The notes beneath the pieces were generated by a model that saw only the letters and a list, made by a program, of their open reading frames with translations, made no database searches and had not been told where the DNA came from. A program made the translations under genes and the position numbers. Shown piece by piece: positions 7,335-15,090 of a stretch of 15,090 nt of DNA. The stretch's first letter is position 1; the number at the start of each line of letters is the position of its first letter. The stretch is from VFJL01 sp043752345 (lineage in GTDB: Bacteria > Pseudomonadota > Gammaproteobacteria > Burkholderiales > Nitrosomonadaceae): positions 1 through 15,090 of the forward strand of contig JAYUYT010000046.1 of NCBI GenBank assembly GCA_043752345.1, read 5' to 3'.

Positions 7335-8980
7335 AACAAGAAGAACAGAAATTCCTCAACGACCTCGACAAGAAATTATGGACGGCGGCCAATAAACTGC
7401 TGCCGATGCTCGATGCCGCCGTATACAAGCACGTCGTGCTCGGCCTCATCTTCCTCAAGTATGTGTCCGATGCCTTCAAGGAGCGCCGCGAAGAATTGCA
7501 GGCCGCGTTTGCCGATCCCAAGAACGACTACTACCTTGGCGCGGACGGCGCCGGCCTGATGGAACAGGAACTCGAAGCGCGTGACTATTTCACCGAGAAG
7601 AACGTGTTCTGGGTGCCCGCGCTGGCGCGCTGGGATTTCATCAAGGATCACGCCAAGGTCGCCAACGGCACCGTGCTGAAAGTCAAGAACGGCAAAGTAT
7701 TCGAATACAAATTCAATGGTATCGGTCGCCTGCTGGACGACGCGCTCGAAGCCGTCGAGAAGGAAAACGCCAAGCTCAAGGGCGTGCTGGAAAAAGACTA
7801 TGCGCGCAAGCAGATCGACACCGCGCTGCCCGGCCTGATCGACCACATCGCCGAAATCCCTTTCAAGCACGGCTCGCTCAAAGCCAAGGACATCCTCGGC
7901 CACGTCTACGAATACTTCCTCGGTCAATTCGCTATGGCCGAGGGCAAGAAGGGCGGGCAGTACTACACGCCCAAGAGCATCGTCACCACCATCGTCGAAA
8001 TGCTGGAGCCTTACAAGGGCCGCGTGTACGACCCCTGCTGCGGCTCCGGCGGCTTCTTTGTGTCATCAGAAAAATTCGTCGAGGAACACGGCGGACGCAT
8101 CGGCAACCTTTCCGTCTACGGTCAGGAATCCAATCCCACCACCTGGAAACTCGCCTCCATGAACATGGCGATACGCGGCATGGATTTCGATTTCGGTAAG
8201 GAACCCGCCAGCACCTACACCCGCGACCAGCACCCCGACCTGCGCGCCGACTACATCATGGCCAACCCGCCCTTCAATATGAAGGAATGGAACGCTGGTG
8301 TGAAGGACGACGATCCGCGCTGGAAATACGGCATCCCGCCTGCAGGCAACGCCAATTTTGCGTGGCTGCAACACATGATCTACCACCTCGCGCCTAGCGG
8401 CAGCATGGCGTTGCTGCTCGCCAACGGCTCGATGAGCAGCAACACCAACAACGAAGGTGAAATCCGCAAGACCATCATCGAAGCCGATCTGGTCGAATGC
8501 ATGGTCGCGTTGCCCGGCCAGCTTTTCACCAACACCCAGATACCCGCCTGCATCTGGTTCCTCACACGCAACAAGACCGCACGCAGCGGTTATCGCGACC
8601 GGAAAAACCACACCCTGTTCATCGACGCCCGCAACCTCGGCTACATGAAAGACCGTGTCCTGCGCGACTTTGCCGCAGAAGACATCCGCAAAATCGCCGA
8701 CACTTTCCATGCCTGGAAGAAAGGCGAGGGCTATGCGGACGAAGCGGGCTTCTGCAAATCCACCGTCCTCAACGACATCCGCAAACACGACTACGTCCTC
8801 ACCCCCGGCCGCTATGTTGGCGCGGTGGAACAGGAAGCAGACGGCGAACCCTTTGAGGACAAAATGGCACGCCTCACCGCAACCTTGAACGAACAATTCG
8901 CCGAATCCGCAAAGCTGGAAACTGCCATCCGTGAAAATCTTGCAAGGCTGGGGTATGGGGTATGGCCTCTGATGCGCTGA
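7331..8980 (+). CDS. hsdM: Type I restriction-modification system, DNA methyltransferase subunit HsdM
   Basis: The 549-residue subunit transfers a methyl group from S-adenosylmethionine to N6 of adenine in the site chosen by HsdS; M2S is the usual methylase. The N-terminal helical HsdM domain (about 5-150) is followed by the N6-methyltransferase core. This shows Q-Y-Y-T-P (210-214), the AdoMet-binding motif D-P-C-C-G-S-G-G-F (234-242), and the catalytic N-P-P-F (312-315). G-N-A-N-F-A-W-L-Q-H-M and the G-x-M-A-L-L-L-A-N-G-S strand follow as in the family. All key residues are intact and the length is normal. Its ATG is inside the ATGA overlap with the small ORF, and its end overlaps the next gene by 19 bases, so the cassette is translated as a coupled unit. 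Confidence 0.95.
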   Translation: MKQEEQKFLNDLDKKLWTAANKLLPMLDAAVYKHVVLGLIFLKYVSDAFKERREELQAAFADPKNDYYLGADGAGLMEQELEARDYFTEKNVFWVPALARWDFIKDHAKVANGTVLKVKNGKVFEYKFNGIGRLLDDALEAVEKENAKLKGVLEKDYARKQIDTALPGLIDHIAEIPFKHGSLKAKDILGHVYEYFLGQFAMAEGKKGGQYYTPKSIVTTIVEMLEPYKGRVYDPCCGSGGFFVSSEKFVEEHGGRIGNLSVYGQESNPTTWKLASMNMAIRGMDFDFGKEPASTYTRDQHPDLRADYIMANPPFNMKEWNAGVKDDDPRWKYGIPPAGNANFAWLQHMIYHLAPSGSMALLLANGSMSSNTNNEGEIRKTIIEADLVECMVALPGQLFTNTQIPACIWFLTRNKTARSGYRDRKNHTLFIDARNLGYMKDRVLRDFAAEDIRKIADTFHAWKKGEGYADEAGFCKSTVLNDIRKHDYVLTPGRYVGAVEQEADGEPFEDKMARLTATLNEQFAESAKLETAIRENLARLGYGVWPLMR

Positions 8981-10089
8981 ATTTCGACGGGCTGGTTGCC
9001 GCGATCCGGCAGGCCGATGCCGCGCTGGCCGAGCAGGCCAGCCGTGCCGTCAATGTCAGCCTGACTCTGCGCAACTGGTTCATCGGTTATTACATTGCCG
9101 AATTCGAACTGCAAGGCGCGGATCGCGCCAGCTATGGCGACAAGCTGCTGGCCGAGCTATCCAGAGTGCTGCGCGACCAGTCCGTCAGCAATAGCGGACG
9201 CCGCCAGCTTTATGGCTACCTGGCCTTTTACCGCGCCTATCCCCAGATAGTGCGGACGCTGTCCGCACTATCTGCCCAGGTCGTATCGCGCCCCCTGCTG
9301 GAAGAAAAAGTGCGGACACTGTCCGCACAATTCCCGGAAGCGCCAACACTGGACGCAGAAAAGCTGATCAGCCGCATCTCCTACAGCCACCTTGAACAAC
9401 TGGTGGAGTTGGAAGACCCGCTCCAGCGCCGCTTCTACGAGGCCGAAGCCCTGCGCGGCAACTGGTCGGTGCGCGAACTCAAGCGCCAGATCGCCACCCA
9501 GTATTTCCAGCGCAGCGGACTCTCCACGGACAAGGAAGCGCTGGCCCGCCTCGCCCACGCCCAGGCCGAGCCGCAGCAAAACCGGCAGGTGATCCGCGAT
9601 CCTTATATTTTCGAATTCCTCGGCCTCAAGCCGCAGGAAGTGATGAGCGAAGGCCACCTCGAAGACGCCCTGCTCGACAAGCTGCAAGCCTTTATGCTCG
9701 AACTCGGCCACGGCTTCTGCTTCGAGGCGCGGCAAAAGCGCCTGCTCATCGGCGGCGAACACTTCTTCGTGGATCTCGTGTTCTACCACCGCATCCTCAA
9801 ATGCCATGTGCTGATCGAGCTCAAAAACGACGCCTTCAAACACGAACACCTGGGCCAGCTCAACAGCTACGTTGGCTACTACCAGCAGAATGAAATGAGC
9901 GAAGGCGACCAGCCGCCCATCGGCATCCTGCTCTGCACCCGCAAGAACCACGAACTGGTCGAGTACGCGCTGGCCGGCATGAGCAACCAGTTATTCGTCT
10001 CGCGCTACCAGGTGCAACTGCCGGGCAAGGAAGAAATGGCGGCCTTCCTGCACAAGGCGGTGGAGGAGTTGGGGGGCGGGAATGAGTGA
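8962..10089 (+). CDS. DUF1016/YhcG-type PDDEXK nuclease-domain protein
   Basis: The 375-residue protein has the DUF1016 N-terminal region (about 10-180: R-N-W-F-I-G-Y-Y-I, Y-G-D-K-L-L-A-E-L-S, L-E-D-P-L-Q-R-R-F-Y-E-A-E) and a C-terminal PDDEXK nuclease fold (about 205-365). The putative metal-binding residues are D271 in F-F-V-D-L-V-F and E286-L-K288 in V-L-I-E-L-K-N, with H-L-G-Q-L-N-S-Y-V-G-Y-Y after them. Families of this type often sit next to or inside type I R-M operons, but their exact job is not settled. A DNA-cleaving or defence-accessory role is inference. The gene overlaps hsdM by 19 bases and hsdS by 8. The N-terminal half carries two nearly identical palindromic insertions encoding V-R-T-L-S-A (97-102 and 117-122), described separately. 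Confidence 0.88.
   Translation: MASDALNFDGLVAAIRQADAALAEQASRAVNVSLTLRNWFIGYYIAEFELQGADRASYGDKLLAELSRVLRDQSVSNSGRRQLYGYLAFYRAYPQIVRTLSALSAQVVSRPLLEEKVRTLSAQFPEAPTLDAEKLISRISYSHLEQLVELEDPLQRRFYEAEALRGNWSVRELKRQIATQYFQRSGLSTDKEALARLAHAQAEPQQNRQVIRDPYIFEFLGLKPQEVMSEGHLEDALLDKLQAFMLELGHGFCFEARQKRLLIGGEHFFVDLVFYHRILKCHVLIELKNDAFKHEHLGQLNSYVGYYQQNEMSEGDQPPIGILLCTRKNHELVEYALAGMSNQLFVSRYQVQLPGKEEMAAFLHKAVEELGGGNE
9244..9328. repeat. Two in-frame palindromic repeats inside the DUF1016 gene
   Basis: The 19-base unit GTGCGGAC-NCT-GTCCGCAC occurs at 9250-9268 and 9310-9328, exactly 60 bases apart, differing at one base. The first copy extends to perfect 14-base arms, CAGATAGTGCGGAC (9244-9257) and GTCCGCACTATCTG (9261-9274), around GCT. 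Both are in the same codon phase and each encodes V-R-T-L-S-A. They fall in a region of the protein between two better conserved segments, consistent with an insertion-tolerant loop. Confidence 0.8.
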
Positions 10090-11380
10090 GTGGCGCAAAG
10101 TCCGCGTTGACGAAATAGCGGAAAAAATTTCCATCGGCCCTTTCGGATCGCGGATGAAGAGTGATACTTATACCGAAATTGGCGTACCTGTGATTCGAGG
10201 AACAAATCTCACTGGTGGCCGAAGCTTCTCGGGTGAGTGGGTCTATATTTCTGAGGAAGACGCAGATCAACTCGCAAGCTGCAACGTAACCGAAGGAGAT
10301 TTAGTTTTTCCGCATCGTGGTGCCATCGGCGAAGTCGGTATTGTTCCGGGCGACAGAGATAGATACCTGCTTTCGTCAAGCCTGATGAAACTCAAATGTG
10401 ACCCGAAGAAAGCTCACTCGCTATATATCTTCTACTTTTTCAAATCGCACGAAGGGCGACACCAGCTACTGAAAAATGCCTCGCAAGTTGGCACACCTGG
10501 CATTGGTCAGCCACTCAGTTCATTGAAAAGCATAGAACTTGAATTACCGCCGCTGAACAATCAGCGCGCCATCGCCCACATCCTCGGCACGCTCGACGAC
10601 AAGATCGAACTGAACCGCCGCATCAACGAAACACTGGAGGCCATCGCGCGGGCGATGTTCAAGTCGTGGTTCGTGGACTTCGATCCCGTCCGCGCCAAGA
10701 TGAGCGGCGAACTGCTCGAATCCATCTGCCAACGCCTCGGCCTCACCCCCGACCTTTTCGCCCTCTTCCCCGACCGCCTCGTGGATTCCGAACTCGGCGA
10801 TGGTTCGACTTCGCTCACCACAGGGATTCCGGAGGGGTGGGCGGTATGGAAAATTGAGAGGCTTCTTTCTCGTCTTTCAACCAAAACAAGGTACACAAAG
10901 GATGAGGTAGCGCCATATGGTGCCGTACCCGTGTTTGAACAAGGTGCGAGCATTCTTCTCGGCTATCACAATGGAACAGCTCAATTTTCAGCAAGTGCAG
11001 ATGACCCTGCGTTCATTTTCGGGGATCACACTTGCGTTACCCATCTTGCCTGCGAACCATTCGATATTTCCCAGAATGTAATTCCACTTAGAGGGGCCGA
11101 CAGACCTACTCTATGGGTTTATTACGCTGTACGTGACAAGCAGGTGTTTCAAGAATATCGCAGGCACTGGATGGAGCTAGTATCGAAGGATGTTGTTGTC
11201 CCGCCAGAGCTAATTTGCAAAGAGTTTGCCCAGATAGTTAGTTCATTGCATTTGGATATGGAATCAAATGTTCGTCAAAATCGTGAGCTAATGGAGATAC
11301 GCGACACTCTTCTTCCAAAACTTCTTTCCGGCGAACTGCGTGTGCCGGAAACCGAATCAACTTTGGAGGCGCTGATATGA
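10082..11380 (+). CDS. hsdS: Type I restriction-modification system, specificity subunit HsdS
   Basis: The 432-residue subunit recognises the bipartite DNA target and positions HsdM and HsdR. Target recognition domain 1 covers about 1-154. The central conserved helices follow from L-P-P-L-N-N-Q-R-A-I-A-H-I-L-G (155 on) through W-F-V-D-F-D-P-V-R-A-K to about 215. TRD2 covers about 245-385. The distal conserved part is M-E-I-R-D-T-L-L-P-K-L-L-S-G-E-L (404-419). Both TRDs and both conserved regions are present, so it looks functional. The two TRDs are visibly more AT-rich than the central region and hsdM, as expected for domains exchanged by recombination. The target sequence cannot be read from the protein. 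It overlaps the DUF1016 gene by 8 bases and the fic gene by 4. Confidence 0.93.
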   Translation: MSEWRKVRVDEIAEKISIGPFGSRMKSDTYTEIGVPVIRGTNLTGGRSFSGEWVYISEEDADQLASCNVTEGDLVFPHRGAIGEVGIVPGDRDRYLLSSSLMKLKCDPKKAHSLYIFYFFKSHEGRHQLLKNASQVGTPGIGQPLSSLKSIELELPPLNNQRAIAHILGTLDDKIELNRRINETLEAIARAMFKSWFVDFDPVRAKMSGELLESICQRLGLTPDLFALFPDRLVDSELGDGSTSLTTGIPEGWAVWKIERLLSRLSTKTRYTKDEVAPYGAVPVFEQGASILLGYHNGTAQFSASADDPAFIFGDHTCVTHLACEPFDISQNVIPLRGADRPTLWVYYAVRDKQVFQEYRRHWMELVSKDVVVPPELICKEFAQIVSSLHLDMESNVRQNRELMEIRDTLLPKLLSGELRVPETESTLEALI

Positions 11381-12501
11381 CGCAATCTGTTCTTTACCAC
11401 CTCGGCAAATTTCCACCCGCAGGGTTGGACTGGAAACGTCTGATTCCACTGATCGGTAAAGCCAATGCCGGGCTTGCGCGTTACGATGGTTTGCTATCGG
11501 CGATCCCCAATGCTTCAGTGCTGTTGTCTCCATTGACTATGCAGGAAGCGGTGCTCTCATCCAAGATCGAGGGAACCCATGTCACGATGGGTGAAGTGCT
11601 GGAGCTTGAAGCGGGCGGCGACCCGGAGGATGTGACTCAGCCCAAGCGCGACGATGCCGAGGAGATTCTGAACTATCGGATTGCGTTACGCTCTTGCGTG
11701 GATGCCTTGAGAGAGCGTCCGCTATCCCAGCATTTGGTTCGGCAAGCTCACCACCTGCTCATGCAGGGCGTACGCGGAAAAGAACAGACACCGGGAAGTT
11801 TTCGCACAGATCAGAATTGGATCGGCCCTAAGGGCAGACGCATCGAAGAGGCCAGTTTCGTGCCGATTGCGCCCGCACAGCTTGACTCTGGAATGGATGC
11901 ATGGGAAGTGTATATGAATGGAGATGGCGAATTGGATTCGTTGGTGCAACTCGCTATCGTGCATGTGGAGTTTGAGGCGCTGCATCCGTTCAAGGACGGC
12001 AATGGCCGCTTGGGGCGGATGCTGATTCCGCTTTTCCTGTTCAAGAAGAAAGTTCTAAGCAGCCCCGATTTTTATATGAGCGGCTATCTGGAGGCGCATC
12101 GCGAAACCTATCAGGAGCGGCTGCGCGCAGTGTCTCGGGATGGCGCATGGACTGAGTGGTGCGCATTCTTTCTTGAAGGAATCGTGGAACAATCCGCCGA
12201 GAATGAACAAAAGGCGAGGGCTATCCTTACGCTCTATGAGCAGGTCAAAACTCGGGTTGTTGACCTGACTCATTCGCAACATGCCATTCGGGCGGTGGAC
12301 TTTCTGTTTCAGACTCCGATATTCAAGGCTCCCGACTTTACTGCAAAATCCGAAATCCCCAAGCCGACTGCCGCTCGCATTCTTGCAATGTTGCGAGAGG
12401 ATGGATTGCTTCATGCGCTGCGTGAAGGAAAGGGACGGAGATCAGGGATTTATGCATTTCGTGAACTGCTAAATGTTGCGGAAGGCAGAAGGATTATTTG
12501 A
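11377..12501 (+). CDS. Fic-family AMP-transferase-like protein with C-terminal winged helix
   Basis: The 374-residue protein is predicted to transfer AMP (or a related group) from a nucleotide to a protein hydroxyl. The active-site motif H-P-F-K-D-G-N-G-R-L-G-R is complete at 203-214. An S-S-K-I-E-G motif at 61-66 matches the (S/T)xxxE(G/N) inhibitory helix, with E65 expected to block the nucleotide site, so it is a class II self-inhibited Fic protein. Residues about 275-365 look like a winged helix (P-K-P-T-A-A-R-I-L-A-M-L-R-E-D-G-L-L, then G-R-R-S-G-I-Y). The start is firm: GGAGG at 11365-11369 is 7 bases from the ATG, which overlaps the hsdS stop as ATGA. Fic genes occur in some type I loci. 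Its target is unknown; control of restriction subunit expression or activity is inference. The gene is somewhat lower in GC than hsdM. Confidence 0.9.
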   Translation: MTQSVLYHLGKFPPAGLDWKRLIPLIGKANAGLARYDGLLSAIPNASVLLSPLTMQEAVLSSKIEGTHVTMGEVLELEAGGDPEDVTQPKRDDAEEILNYRIALRSCVDALRERPLSQHLVRQAHHLLMQGVRGKEQTPGSFRTDQNWIGPKGRRIEEASFVPIAPAQLDSGMDAWEVYMNGDGELDSLVQLAIVHVEFEALHPFKDGNGRLGRMLIPLFLFKKKVLSSPDFYMSGYLEAHRETYQERLRAVSRDGAWTEWCAFFLEGIVEQSAENEQKARAILTLYEQVKTRVVDLTHSQHAIRAVDFLFQTPIFKAPDFTAKSEIPKPTAARILAMLREDGLLHALREGKGRRSGIYAFRELLNVAEGRRII

Positions 12502-12587
12502 GTCTCATCCATGCGCTATTAACCGATTAATGTCTCACATTGTTAATAATATGAGACAAAATAGAGAGATTGTGTAATGCGTGAGAC
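12502..12587. promoter_or_regulatory. Four-half-site symmetric operator region before hsdR
   Basis: GTCTCA occurs at 12502-12507 and 12532-12537, and its complement TGAGAC at 12552-12557 and 12582-12587. Inner and outer pairs share the same centre (12544.5), and each outer site is exactly 30 bases from its inner neighbour. The inner pair forms an extended dyad, TGTCTCACATT (12531-12541) and AATATGAGACA (12548-12558), 10 of 11 matching. The region lies between the fic stop and hsdR and overlaps weak promoter elements. It is best read as a cooperative operator for an unidentified regulator. Confidence 0.65.
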
Positions 12588-12599
12588 ACAAACTATAGC
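12570..12599 (+). promoter_or_regulatory. Possible hsdR promoter within the operator region
   Basis: TTGTGT (12570-12575, 3 of 6) and TATAGC (12594-12599, 4 of 6) are 18 bases apart. The match is weak, but the fourth GTCTCA half-site lies in the spacer, so a bound protein would interfere. GTTAAT at 12542, 17 bases after TTAACC, is an alternative. Confidence 0.3.
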
Positions 12600-12630
12600 A
12601 AACGGAAAGTCATCATCATGTTGATATTAA

Positions 12631-14995
<2,365 letters not shown>

Positions 14996-15025
<30 letters not shown>

Positions 15026-15090
15026 AAGTTGCCAACCATTTGGCTGCTTTATGCGTTATGGCATAAGGTAATTCAAGGGAGCGTCAGCAT
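14996..15090. other. Foreign DNA replacing the hsdR 3' end, possible insertion-sequence end
   Basis: HsdR homology stops after D-V-V-L-K at 14995, and the following bases do not encode the expected family C-terminus. The stretch starts CCCTAAGGAAGCGCTGATTT, which resembles the outer end of IS-type terminal repeats in general form. It also contains short inverted repeats: GCCAA-CCAT-TTGGC (15031-15044) and TTATGC/GCATAA (15049-15066). No transposase is included before the window ends, so the element cannot be identified. Confidence 0.35.

Noticed and set aside
9244..9328. Two spaced repeats considered as a minimal CRISPR array
   Set aside because: There are only two units, both palindromic, in frame inside a nuclease gene; the interval between them encodes continuing protein and no cas gene is near.
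8962..10089. The DUF1016 gene considered as a second specificity subunit or an HsdR fragment
   Set aside because: It has no TRD pattern and no helicase motifs; the D271 / E286-L-K288 arrangement and N-terminal segments fit DUF1016 proteins.
15031..15066. Short inverted repeats considered as a terminator for hsdR
   Set aside because: Stems are only 5 to 6 bases, AT-rich or unsupported by a T-run, and lie in DNA that does not belong to the original hsdR end.

Overview
The window looks like chromosomal DNA of a Gram-negative bacterium, most likely a betaproteobacterium. The supporting signs are an MltB-type murein transglycosylase, a CusA-type RND efflux fragment, a Fur-controlled periplasmic ferric-iron ABC system, moderately high GC with GC-rich codon use, and a GTAGGAGCGC repeat of the kind common in beta- and gammaproteobacteria. 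The genus is not determined. No tRNA, rRNA or CRISPR array was seen, and no gene-free stretch exceeds about 190 bases.

Layout. 1-1057: the C-terminal third of a heavy-metal RND pump (CusA/CzcA type), cut off at its 5' side about 100 bases into the window. 1054-1641 (-): a two-CBS-domain protein whose stop codon overlaps the RND stop by 4 bases. 1806-2867 (+): a periplasmic lytic transglycosylase B. 2868-2936: a REP-like inverted pair between convergent genes. 2962-6878 (-): a complete ferric-iron uptake operon in the order binding protein, fused permease, ATPase, with a good sigma70-type promoter carrying a Fur-box-like site at 6935-6966.

7068-15025 (+) is a defence-type cassette. It holds a small unknown ORF, hsdM, a DUF1016/YhcG-type PDDEXK nuclease, hsdS, and a Fic protein with a predicted C-terminal winged helix. 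All of these overlap by 4 to 19 bases, so they should be one tightly coupled transcript. A 129-base gap follows, then hsdR. The gap carries four GTCTCA half-sites arranged symmetrically around one dyad centre at 12544.5, overlapping possible hsdR promoter elements. hsdR has a single-base frameshift near 14827 and loses its normal C-terminal region near 14996, where unrelated DNA begins, possibly an insertion-sequence end.

How it works together. hsdM and hsdS look intact and should make a sequence-specific adenine methyltransferase. The restriction subunit appears broken, or the frame error is a sequencing artefact and only the 3' truncation is real. The embedded DUF1016 nuclease and the Fic protein are accessory genes. 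The most unusual feature is the four-half-site dyad before hsdR, which suggests separately regulated expression of the toxic restriction subunit, perhaps by the adjacent Fic-winged-helix protein (inference). Genes are interrupted near both window ends, which would fit a contig bounded by repeated elements.
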